A DNA stretch of 64,000 nt, taken from contig NC_015945.1 of assembly GCF_000224085.1 (NCBI RefSeq), positions 2,367,501 through 2,431,500 on the forward strand, read 5' to 3'. The notes below the pieces were generated by a model. It was not told the DNA's origin, did no database searches, and saw only the letters and a list, made by a program, of their open reading frames with translations. Each line of letters starts with the position of its first letter. The first letter of the stretch is position 1. A program made the position numbers and the translations under genes. This DNA is from Allomuricauda ruestringensis DSM 13258. GTDB lineage: Bacteria; Bacteroidota; Bacteroidia; Flavobacteriales; Flavobacteriaceae. Below, piece by piece: positions 27,102 through 34,078 of this stretch.

Positions 27102-29300
27102 CTAGATATTCAACCAATACGTAAACTTTAAATTAATGGAACGATTTCGGGGCACAAAGGAATTAACGAAGTAATTGTCGTTGTACACCAAAAATAGGTC
27201 GGACAGGGGAGCAAAACGCCATTGTAAACGCGAGTTGAACCCTAAATTGTCCAGTTGGTTGCTATATTGGATCAGTGTGGACCAAAAAACAGACTTGTTG
27301 AAAGTTATATCTATTTTGGGACTCACCAACCAAAGGTCCTCGCTCTCGTAGGGTTGTGGTAGTTTAATGCTGTTATAGTTTAGGCCCAAGGAGAGCAGCA
27401 TTGTAGGTTGGAGTCTAAGGCTCATGTCCCCTTCCAAAACAAACCGCGTACCGTTATAAAAATCTCCATACCCTGGTTGTACCGAATAAGAAAATACCCG
27501 TCTCCTGTCGCTTTGAAACCCCATTTCATAACTGGTGTAATAATACCCTACATTGGCAGGTAGTTCGGTGCCCCCGTCCGTACCCGTTGGATCAAAAGTC
27601 TCGGTAAGGTATGTATAACGATTGAATAGCCTGACAGCAATTTCTTCTTGTGATTTAAATTTGGCTTGCCAACTGGAAAAAATTGCATAATCCGTGTTCA
27701 TATAATCTAGGGTTGGTCTCCAAATTACATTGGGACTGAACCGGAACCCGTGAGAATTTAGTTTTCCTTTTTGTGGCCAAAAATTAAATTCCACAAAAGG
27801 TCTTGCGGCCACAATATCTTGTCTGCGAACATATCCCAAATCTGAGCGGAAGTCGTTGCCCACAAAATTTCCTCGAACCCCAAAGTTTAAGAACCTGGAA
27901 TTATATCGCAGATCTAGCCCTCCCGAAGCATCGCGGTCTTCGATATCGTGGGCAAAGGATTTATGGTAGAAAAACTTGCCCGTCCATGTATTGTTGACCG
28001 ATGCCAGATTGTAGTCCATCCCAACCACTCGGTTGTACCTGTCGGTTTCCTCCAAAAAATCGTAATCCCCAAAACTTTGACGGTTTACAAAAATGAAACT
28101 GAGGTTGGAACGGGAAAACATTTTTTTCTGAAGTGCAAAAACCGTATTGTTGTTGCTGGGGATTTCGTTTTCCTTATCTTCTTCGGTTTGAAGGTTTAAT
28201 AGCCCAAGCCGCCAATTTTTATTTAACTTTCCACTTAGTCTTATCCCGCCCACGATACCATTTTCTATGGTTTCATCGTCCGCATTTTGTGCAATTCCTA
28301 TTCTTCGAGAGAAAAAGGGGTTGGAATCCCTTTCGTTTCCAAAAGAACCAAAAAGGTCGCTATTGTCTATAAAGAACTGGCGTTTTTCGGGCAGCGAAAC
28401 TTCAAAACGGGAAACGTTGGTAATCAAATTGTCCACTTCCACATTGGAAAAATCCGGGTTTAGGGTGACGTCCAAGTTCATACCATTGCCTATGGAAATT
28501 TTTGCATCCCCACCAAAATCGAATTTGCTCAGATCTTCATTGTTGTCATAGTCCTTTCCGACAATTCCGTTTACATAAGGAATAAGGGCCATAGGGGTTC
28601 TGGATTTTCCTAAAGGCTTTTCAAATACCATATCGCCCATAAACGCCAAGCTGTACACGAGCTGATTTTGGGGTATCTTCATCCAAGTACTGGTTTCGTT
28701 GGTCTGCATATCAAACCTATAGCTGTTGAAACGCCACTTTGTTTCTCCTTGCTTAAACTTGAAAGATGTTAAAGGAATTGCGATTTCGCAGATGTAGTAT
28801 CCATCAAATACTTTTGCCTCTCCTTGCCACTTTACGTCCCATGATGTGGTAAAACCGCTTGGACCGGACCCGCCATTGGAAATCAAAGCTTCTCTCCGAA
28901 CACCATAGGGGTTCATACCAAAAAGGAAAGCATTGGTACCATCATTAAAGGTATCGAACATTAAACTGATGTTGTCATTGCCACCTGCTCTGTAATCTCT
29001 TTTTAAAGACGGAATCACATAATCGTCACCTTCGGTATCCAATCTGATACCAACATAGAGTGTAGTGCTGTTGTACACCATCTTAATGTCGGTCTGCTGT
29101 CCTGCAAGTGTGGTGTCCGAAGGAAAGTATTGATGAAAATTGTTGGCACTTTCTGAAGTTTCCCAGGCACTTTCATCCAAGACACCATCTACTTTAATGA
29201 CATCGTTTATGAACTTAACTGTAAAGGTTTTAGGATCGGATTGGGAAAAGAGGGCAATAGGGAGCAAGATTGTAACGAATACAAAAAGTTTTCTTAACAT
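27102..29300 (-). CDS. DUF5916 domain protein with CBM9-like N-terminus
   Basis: A 732-residue exported protein. A signal peptide (LFVFVTILLPIALFSQ) is followed by a carbohydrate-binding family 9-like sandwich at ~25-215 (KVDGVLDESAWETSE, TDIKMVYNSTTLYVGIRLD). The long C-terminal DUF5916 region is rich in alternating aromatic strands and ends NLKFTYWLNI, which resembles an outer membrane barrel. DUF5916 proteins are common in marine Bacteroidota and their function is not established. The CBM9-like part suggests ligand or polysaccharide contact. It has its own TAnnTTTG box and is transcribed divergently from the S1/P1 nuclease gene. Confidence 0.88.
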   Translation of the reverse strand: MLRKLFVFVTILLPIALFSQSDPKTFTVKFINDVIKVDGVLDESAWETSESANNFHQYFPSDTTLAGQQTDIKMVYNSTTLYVGIRLDTEGDDYVIPSLKRDYRAGGNDNISLMFDTFNDGTNAFLFGMNPYGVRREALISNGGSGPSGFTTSWDVKWQGEAKVFDGYYICEIAIPLTSFKFKQGETKWRFNSYRFDMQTNETSTWMKIPQNQLVYSLAFMGDMVFEKPLGKSRTPMALIPYVNGIVGKDYDNNEDLSKFDFGGDAKISIGNGMNLDVTLNPDFSNVEVDNLITNVSRFEVSLPEKRQFFIDNSDLFGSFGNERDSNPFFSRRIGIAQNADDETIENGIVGGIRLSGKLNKNWRLGLLNLQTEEDKENEIPSNNNTVFALQKKMFSRSNLSFIFVNRQSFGDYDFLEETDRYNRVVGMDYNLASVNNTWTGKFFYHKSFAHDIEDRDASGGLDLRYNSRFLNFGVRGNFVGNDFRSDLGYVRRQDIVAARPFVEFNFWPQKGKLNSHGFRFSPNVIWRPTLDYMNTDYAIFSSWQAKFKSQEEIAVRLFNRYTYLTETFDPTGTDGGTELPANVGYYYTSYEMGFQSDRRRVFSYSVQPGYGDFYNGTRFVLEGDMSLRLQPTMLLSLGLNYNSIKLPQPYESEDLWLVSPKIDITFNKSVFWSTLIQYSNQLDNLGFNSRLQWRFAPLSDLFLVYNDNYFVNSFVPRNRSINLKFTYWLNI

Positions 29301-29322
29301 TGGTTTAGTTTAGTTGGTTTAA

Positions 29323-29330
29323 CAAAATTA
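29323..29330 (-). promoter_or_regulatory. Candidate TAnnTTTG promoter box for the DUF5916 gene
   Basis: Minus-strand TAATTTTG, ending 23 bases before the ATG at 29300. It lies in the divergent gap shared with the nuclease gene. Confidence 0.5.
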
Positions 29331-29452
29331 CAGGATTGGTAGTTAAAAAAATCCCAAAATCCTGAATTAGATTGTCCTCTGGTAAAACATTCTGAAAATT
29401 AGCCGTGATTTGTTTTATAATCACCTCCTTCTATTCTAAAAGACGTTAAAAA

Positions 29453-30223
29453 ATGAAAAAAACCTTATTGCTACTGTTTTTATTTCCCTTTATAGTTTTT
29501 GGCAATACTATTTGGGGGAAAACTGGGCACCGTGTTACCGGACAAATTGCACAAGAATATTTAACAGGAAAGACCAAAAGAGCTTTGAACGATTTGTTGG
29601 ATGGTCATAGCCTAGCTTTTATTTCCACATTTGCAGATGATATAAAAGCTGACAGGGCCTATTCAAAATATTCGGCATGGCATTATGTCAACTACCCATT
29701 GGGTATGCGTTATAGGGATTCGGAGAAAAGTGAATATGGTGATATTGTTACTGCAATTGAGGAATGTATATTTAAAGTAAAGGATAAGAAAAATACGCGG
29801 GAGGACCGTATTTTCCATTTAAAAATGTTGGTTCACCTTATTGGGGACCTACACCAACCCATGCATGCGAGTAGGGCAAAGGACAAAGGAGGGAACGACA
29901 TTCAAGTACAGTGGTTTGGAGAGGGAAGCAATTTACACCGGGTATGGGACAAAAACCTTATCGAATCTTATGGGATGACCTATACGGAACTGGCATCTGA
30001 ATTGGACGGGGTGAACCGTAAGGAACGTAAAAAAATCCAAGAGGGAACCATTTATGATTGGGTCGATGAATCCCACGAAATATGTGCAGAACTATACGAA
30101 TCTGTTGAAGTGGGCGATAAACTGGGATACCGTTACTCCTACGATTATAACGATCTATTGTTCCAACAGCTCCAAAAAGGAGGATTGCGGCTGGCCAAGG
30201 TCTTGAACGATGTATTCGGGTAA
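29453..30223 (+). CDS. S1/P1 family zinc nuclease, exported
   Basis: A 256-residue predicted periplasmic or secreted nuclease of the S1/P1 family (single-strand-specific nuclease and 3'-nucleotidase). After a signal peptide (LLLLFLFPFIVFG) the trinuclear zinc site is complete: the Trp and His of WGKTGH, the Asp of FADDI, the His of AWHYVN, the His/Asp/His of HLIGDLHQPMH and the His/Asp of HRVWD. The length matches bacterial members. The likely role is scavenging phosphate or nucleosides from external nucleic acid. It converges on the AraC gene with only 5 bases between stops and no visible terminator. Confidence 0.93.
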   Translation: MKKTLLLLFLFPFIVFGNTIWGKTGHRVTGQIAQEYLTGKTKRALNDLLDGHSLAFISTFADDIKADRAYSKYSAWHYVNYPLGMRYRDSEKSEYGDIVTAIEECIFKVKDKKNTREDRIFHLKMLVHLIGDLHQPMHASRAKDKGGNDIQVQWFGEGSNLHRVWDKNLIESYGMTYTELASELDGVNRKERKKIQEGTIYDWVDESHEICAELYESVEVGDKLGYRYSYDYNDLLFQQLQKGGLRLAKVLNDVFG

Positions 30224-30228
30224 AAGTT

Positions 30229-31101
30229 TTAGGACTGCAATACCGTTTTCAATTGATTTCTATATTCCGAAGGGTTTTGCCCAGTAAATGCCTTAAAGGA
30301 CTTATTAAAGTGTGAGAAGTTGTTAAAACCACTGTCATAACACACCTGGGTAATGCTCATGGGCTGCTCTGCCAACAGTTTGGAGGCGTGCACCAATCTA
30401 TACTCGTTAACAAACTGGGTAAACGTTTTGTGGGTAATTTTTTTAAAGTATCTACAAAAAGAAGGTACCGTCATACTCACTATATCCGCAATTTGTTCCA
30501 AGCTAATATCTTCCTTAAAGTTTGCCTTTACATAATTGAAGACAATATTGATACGATCATTGTCCTTTACCTCGGTCTCAATGGAAAATCCTTCGGCGTT
30601 CAAAACATTCATTTCGGTGGAGGTGGCTAAAATGTTCAATATATTAAGGATGGACAATAACCTTTGGAAATCTGTCTGGTATTCCAAAATTTCCATTTTC
30701 TCACCAACTTTCATTTTGGTCTTTCCAGAAAAGGCGATGCCCCCTTTGGCAACCTCGAACAATTTCTGAATATTTTTCATCTCTGGAATATTGAAAAAAT
30801 CACTTCCCAGAAAATCCACCTTCATCTGCACCAAAGTCTCACTCTTGTTACCGGTAAGCTTATCGGTAAAGCCACAATGTGGCAAATTGGAACCAATAAG
30901 GATGAGGTCACCGTTCCTATAATAAGATACGTGACTGCCTATTTGCCTTTTGCCAGACCCCCCATTCACATAAACCAACTCCAATTCTGGGTGGTAATGC
31001 CAACCATTGTTCTTGTTCTCATTGTTTGCATTGAATTTTTGAAACGCGAACGAGTGGCCAAAACTTGGGGCTATTGCTTCAAATGCAGGTTTTTGGATCA
31101 T
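30229..31101 (-). CDS. AraC family transcriptional regulator
   Basis: A 290-residue regulator with an N-terminal cupin-like sensor (WHYHPELELVYVNGGSGKRQIG, GDLILIGSNLPHCG) at ~25-100 and a C-terminal double helix-turn-helix at ~190-285. The latter shows SLEQIADIVSMTVPSFCRYF and the family signature CYDSGFNNFSHFNKSFKAFT. The cupin resembles sugar-sensing members, but no sugar-utilisation gene is adjacent, so ligand and targets are unknown. It stands alone, converging on the nuclease gene. The 215 bases upstream separate it from a small exported protein gene. Confidence 0.9.
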   Translation of the reverse strand: MIQKPAFEAIAPSFGHSFAFQKFNANNENKNNGWHYHPELELVYVNGGSGKRQIGSHVSYYRNGDLILIGSNLPHCGFTDKLTGNKSETLVQMKVDFLGSDFFNIPEMKNIQKLFEVAKGGIAFSGKTKMKVGEKMEILEYQTDFQRLLSILNILNILATSTEMNVLNAEGFSIETEVKDNDRINIVFNYVKANFKEDISLEQIADIVSMTVPSFCRYFKKITHKTFTQFVNEYRLVHASKLLAEQPMSITQVCYDSGFNNFSHFNKSFKAFTGQNPSEYRNQLKTVLQS

Positions 31102-31280
31102 TTAGCGCAATTTTTCTCTTTTTATACCATAAAGGTAAAAAACTAATTACCGTGCAAATATCTACAATGTTAACTTAAAGTTATGCTATTTTATCATTAA
31201 TACTATGTTAAAACACATACCATGTTAATATAGCACATAAACTGGAAAAGATGGTGGTATTTCTGTGCGCCAATGCGACA

Positions 31281-31288
31281 TACATTTG
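31281..31288 (+). promoter_or_regulatory. Candidate TAnnTTTG promoter box for the small exported protein gene
   Basis: TACATTTG ends 28 bases before the ATG at 31317. An upstream TTTCTG about 17 bases away could be a -33 element. The predicted leader is about 22 bases, and the box excludes the longer frame opening at 31251. Confidence 0.6.
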
Positions 31289-31316
31289 TACTGTAATCTT
31301 AAAAAAACGAAGTGTT

Positions 31317-31694
31317 ATGAACGTAGTAAAAAATTTAACAGTAGCAGCAGTCCTTTTGATATCCTCTTTGGGAATGGCTAACGGAAACACAACCGATTTT
31401 GGCAAAAAAGTAGTGGCCAAGTACGAGGTTGAAAAGAATTTGGTAAAAGTAAACCTTGACCCTGTATTTGTAAAGAAAGGTCAAAAAATTATGATGAACC
31501 TTTTGAACATTTCTAAAGGAAAGGTGCTTTTAAAGGTATACGATAGCGAAGGCAGACTTGTTTTTGATGAAGCTATCGACGGTGACATCGTTGTTGAAAA
31601 AGCATTCAACTTCGAAAAAGCCTTTAAGGATGAATATACCATAGTTGTAGTGGACAAATTTGGAACCTACAAGAAAACTATGGAGGTAAGATAG
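31317..31694 (+). CDS. Small exported protein of unknown function
   Basis: A 125-residue protein with a signal peptide (LTVAAVLLISSLGMANG) and a compact beta-sandwich-like body of alternating strands (KVLLKVYDSEGRLVFDEAID, EYTIVVVDKFGTYKKTMEVR). It resembles DUF3244-like or stand-alone T9SS-type sorting sandwiches, but clear signatures are missing. The frame extends upstream to 31251, but the TACATTTG box lies inside that extension and the signal peptide begins at 31317. The gene is monocistronic, with its own promoter box and a strong terminator, which suggests good expression. Function unknown. Confidence 0.75.
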   Translation: MNVVKNLTVAAVLLISSLGMANGNTTDFGKKVVAKYEVEKNLVKVNLDPVFVKKGQKIMMNLLNISKGKVLLKVYDSEGRLVFDEAIDGDIVVEKAFNFEKAFKDEYTIVVVDKFGTYKKTMEVR

Positions 31695-31721
31695 TTTGTT
31701 TAGTTAATTTTTATGTGCATT

Positions 31722-31745
31722 GGGGGGCGAGAGCCCCCTTTTTTT
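31722..31745 (+). terminator. Rho-independent terminator after the small exported protein gene
   Basis: GGGGGC stem, GAGA tetraloop, GCCCCC, then seven T. The T-run overlaps the last two bases of the convergent MOSC gene. Confidence 0.92.
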
Positions 31746-32376
31746 ATGCCCATTTTTTAAGTTTTTCTCTTTTGTTGGGTGGGAGTGCTTCATTTTTTAA
31801 GGCCAACTCCAAAACGTCTTGGTCTTTTTCTTTAGAAAAAATCAACATATAGAATTCCTGAACGGTCAAAAGGTTTTTAGACTCCTCTGCCAGTTGCATG
31901 GAATCACCAACACGTACTGTACCCGGTTGCAAAACACGAACATAGGTTCCAGGAAAACCATGGTTTATAAATTGTTTCAGTATATTTTGGTCTTCAAATC
32001 GAATGCCCAGTTTATAGCAAGGCTCCCTGGGTTGTGTTATCTGGACTAGTGCAGAACCTAGTTTATAAATACTACCTATCCGTATTTGGGATTCATTCAA
32101 GCTGTCAAGAGTCAAATTTTCACCGAACATGCCCCAATCCCATTCCAAATGGGGGTATTTTGCTTTCCAATGTGGATAGTTGCGGGCAGAAAACAAATAA
32201 CAGGCCTTGTAAATACCACCATGGTATTTTCGGTCAACAACGGTGTCGCCATGCACATCTTCAGAATCTAAAAAGAGCGGTTCTTTAACAGGGAATTTGT
32301 AAATTCCGGTTGTGGTTTCCTTGCCGTTCCAAACAATTTTTGTGGGTTTTCCGAGGTTTGTAGAGATAACTTTCAT
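31744..32376 (-). CDS. MOSC domain protein
   Basis: A 210-residue protein of the YiiM-like MOSC group, related to the C-terminal domain of molybdenum cofactor sulfurases. The Arg/His-rich motif DRKYHGGIYKACYLF, the GENLTLDSL block and the conserved Cys in QPREPCYKLGIRF are all present, followed by a 3-alpha C-terminal helical tail. Family members are linked to detoxification of N-hydroxylated compounds through a bound molybdenum cofactor. No molybdenum-cofactor gene is adjacent, so this is an isolated member. It converges on the small exported protein gene. Confidence 0.88.
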   Translation of the reverse strand: MKVISTNLGKPTKIVWNGKETTTGIYKFPVKEPLFLDSEDVHGDTVVDRKYHGGIYKACYLFSARNYPHWKAKYPHLEWDWGMFGENLTLDSLNESQIRIGSIYKLGSALVQITQPREPCYKLGIRFEDQNILKQFINHGFPGTYVRVLQPGTVRVGDSMQLAEESKNLLTVQEFYMLIFSKEKDQDVLELALKNEALPPNKREKLKKWA

Positions 32377-32389
32377 AATGGCAAGTTAT

Positions 32390-32415
32390 AAAAAACCACC
32401 GCTTGTGGCGGTGGT
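32390..32415 (-). terminator. Terminator after the DUF6249 gene
   Basis: On the minus strand, ACCACCGC pairs with GCGGTGGT across a short loop and is followed by TTTTT. It lies 30 bases past the DUF6249 stop and just before the MOSC gene, insulating the two. Confidence 0.85.
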
Positions 32416-32444
32416 CCTTCATTTAAATTTGATATAAAAAATGT

Positions 32445-32798
32445 TTAATCCTCTTTTTCCAATTTCTTGGTCATGTTAAACCCTACCATGAGTCCAACAC
32501 CGGCCAATAAGAAGATAGTGCCTGGGTAAGCTACTTCATCATCGACCCCTAAACTATATACCAAAATGGAGGCTACAAAAATGGCTGCTCCAATACCGAT
32601 AAGTAGTAGAGAAAGGTTAAGGATGATGATTTTCCAGAAAGGTGCTGCACCTTCTCGTTTTCCCCGGACAAAAATACTGGCATCCGCTCCTTTTTCTATT
32701 AAAGCCAATCGTTCTTTGTTTCTTGTTGAAAAATAGAGGTAGGCAATCGCAAAGATGACTCCAAAAATGATTGGTAAAATGATTACTTCTGATCCCAT
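32445..32798 (-). CDS. DUF6249 family membrane protein, likely ECF regulon member
   Basis: A 117-residue integral membrane protein. Segment 1 (VIILPIIFGVIFAIAYLYF) is followed by a cytoplasmic-looking linker RNKERLALIEKGADASIF, typical of DUF6249. Two further helices lie at ~53-82 and ~90-108, with a charged tail KKLEKED. Function is unknown. It is transcribed divergently from an ECF sigma factor gene, and its upstream region carries the same TGTAACCTAA block and CGTC box, at the same spacing, as the sigma gene's own promoter. It is therefore a predicted target of that sigma factor. Confidence 0.82.
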   Translation of the reverse strand: MGSEVIILPIIFGVIFAIAYLYFSTRNKERLALIEKGADASIFVRGKREGAAPFWKIIILNLSLLLIGIGAAIFVASILVYSLGVDDEVAYPGTIFLLAGVGLMVGFNMTKKLEKED

Positions 32799-32845
32799 AA
32801 CGGTTCGTTTTAATGATTATTCGTATTTTTTTGTTCATAACCTAT

Positions 32846-32872
32846 GACGACAGTTTTCTAACTTAGGTTACA
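32846..32872 (-). promoter_or_regulatory. ECF-type promoter of the DUF6249 gene
   Basis: On the minus strand, TGTAACC (-35) is followed by 16 bases and CGTC (-10). The predicted start near 32839 leaves a leader of about 41 bases. The TGTAACCTAA block is the exact inverted copy of the one at 32897-32906. Confidence 0.7.
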
Positions 32873-32896
32873 TAAATTCATAAATATTACTTTTTG

Positions 32897-32923
32897 TGTA
32901 ACCTAAACTGCACTTTTGGCGTC
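32897..32923 (+). promoter_or_regulatory. ECF-type promoter of the sigma factor gene
   Basis: TGTAACC (-35), 16 bases, CGTC (-10). Motif and spacing are identical to the divergent promoter. The CGTC ends only 9 bases before the ATG, so the transcript would be nearly leaderless. Confidence 0.68.
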
Positions 32924-32932
32924 CAATGAGCA

Positions 32933-33511
32933 ATGCTGACCAACAAGGAAAAGGAACTGATTTCGGAAATATGCAAGGGGAATACCCGGGCGTTCTCCGA
33001 TTTTGTGGATAATTATAAGGATTTGGTCTTTACTTTGTCCGTAAGAATGTTGGGCAATAGGGAGGAAGCGGAAGAGGTCTCCCAAGATGTATTTATTAAG
33101 GTATATAAATCCCTGCCCAGCTTTAAAGGCGATTCCAAGCTATCGACTTGGATGTATAGAATTGCCTATAATACCTGTTTGGACAGGATTAGAAAAATAA
33201 AAAAGAAAAGAACCCATACCGATTTGGAACATATTGAGCAACTTGCCCATTCGGAAATGGATACTGCTCTGGACAAAATGGTCAGGGAGGAAAGAAGCGA
33301 AATAATTGGTCAATGTCTATCACAATTATCGGCGGAAGATGCAGGAATCCTTACATTGTTTTATTTTGAGGAAAAGAATTTGCAGGAAATAGGGGTAACA
33401 ACCAATCTTTCCGTAAATACGTTGAAGGTTAGGTTGTTCAGGGCCAGAAAAAAATTGGCCGGGATTATGGAAAAAAATATGAACAAAGAAATATTGGAGA
33501 GCAATGGATAA
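32933..33511 (+). CDS. ECF-type RNA polymerase sigma factor
   Basis: A 192-residue sigma-70 family factor. Region 2 spans ~20-90 (NYKDLVFTLSVRMLGNREEA, VSQDVFIKVYKSLPSF, KLSTWMYRIAYNTCLD). Region 4 spans ~125-180 (LSAEDAGILTLFYFEEKNLQ, SVNTLKVRLFRARKKL). No region 1.1 or 3 is present. The next gene overlaps it by 8 bases and encodes a membrane protein that looks like its anti-sigma factor. Its promoter shares the TGTAACCTAA/CGTC pattern with the divergent DUF6249 gene, so autoregulation is likely. The inducing signal is unknown; cell-envelope stress would fit the membrane anti-sigma and target. Confidence 0.92.
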   Translation: MLTNKEKELISEICKGNTRAFSDFVDNYKDLVFTLSVRMLGNREEAEEVSQDVFIKVYKSLPSFKGDSKLSTWMYRIAYNTCLDRIRKIKKKRTHTDLEHIEQLAHSEMDTALDKMVREERSEIIGQCLSQLSAEDAGILTLFYFEEKNLQEIGVTTNLSVNTLKVRLFRARKKLAGIMEKNMNKEILESNG

Positions 33512-33914
33512 GAACGAGGACAAAAAACTGGAAGCTTTTATTGATAAACTCATGGAAGATGCCCCATTGGAGTCACCTTCTGTTGATTTTACCCAAAATG
33601 TGGTACAAAAAATCGAAGCGGAAGTACACCGTGAGGTTTTTGAATATAAGCCTTTGTTGTCGGGAAAGCTTTTGACCTTTTTATCCGTGACCTTTATTGC
33701 TTTGCTCGTTTACATTGGGTCTCAAGTAGGGGTCGATAATGGTCAGGGGTGGTTTAAAAACCTGAATATGGAAGCTTGGTTCCAAACTGATTGGGGGTGG
33801 ATGCAACATTACGCTTCTTCCAAAATAATGCTGTACGGCTTCCTGTTTTTGGGGCTTATGTTTTTTGCCCAAATCCCTTGGTTGAAAAGGCAAATGGACA
33901 AAACAGCTTATTAA
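33504..33914 (+). CDS. Putative membrane anti-sigma factor
   Basis: A 136-residue protein. The cytosolic N-terminus of about 50 residues (EDKKLEAFIDKLMEDAPLES, SVDFTQNVVQKIEAEV) precedes two hydrophobic segments at ~54-75 (LLTFLSVTFIALLVYIGSQV) and ~107-125. It overlaps the sigma gene by 8 bases, the usual arrangement for a sigma/anti-sigma pair, and no zinc-binding HxxxCxxC motif is present. The role as a regulator is inferred from position and topology; no sequence signature proves it. It is followed by the REP-like element copy 2. Confidence 0.72.
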   Translation: MDKNEDKKLEAFIDKLMEDAPLESPSVDFTQNVVQKIEAEVHREVFEYKPLLSGKLLTFLSVTFIALLVYIGSQVGVDNGQGWFKNLNMEAWFQTDWGWMQHYASSKIMLYGFLFLGLMFFAQIPWLKRQMDKTAY

Positions 33915-33930
33915 AGATTGAATTAAAAGA

Positions 33931-34057
33931 GGCCGTCTAAAAAGCTTGTTACCTGTCAGTTCGAGCGCAGTCGAGAACTTAAATTAATTTGATTATCAAT
34001 GGGTTTCGACTGCGCTCAACCTGACAAAATCAAAGTTTTGTTGCTTTTTAGACGGCC
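33931..34057. repeat. REP-like inverted repeat, copy 2, nested in a 15-bp perfect inverted repeat
   Basis: Outer arms GGCCGTCTAAAAAGC (33931-33945) and GCTTTTTAGACGGCC (34043-34057) are perfect complements. Inside them lie TGTCAGTTCGAGCGCAGTCG and its imperfect reverse complement ending CTGACA. The inner core GAGCGCAGTCGA matches copy 1 at 8288. On the minus strand the outer stem is followed by TCTTTT, so it may also end the transcript of the gene at 34079. Confidence 0.8.
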
Positions 34058-34078
34058 CCATACGAACAAAAATGATTG

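Noticed and set aside
32863..32906. The TTAGGTTACA...TGTAACCTAA palindrome as a dimer repressor operator
   Set aside because: The CGTC boxes at identical spacing on both sides explain it better as paired ECF -35 elements; an operator role is not excluded.
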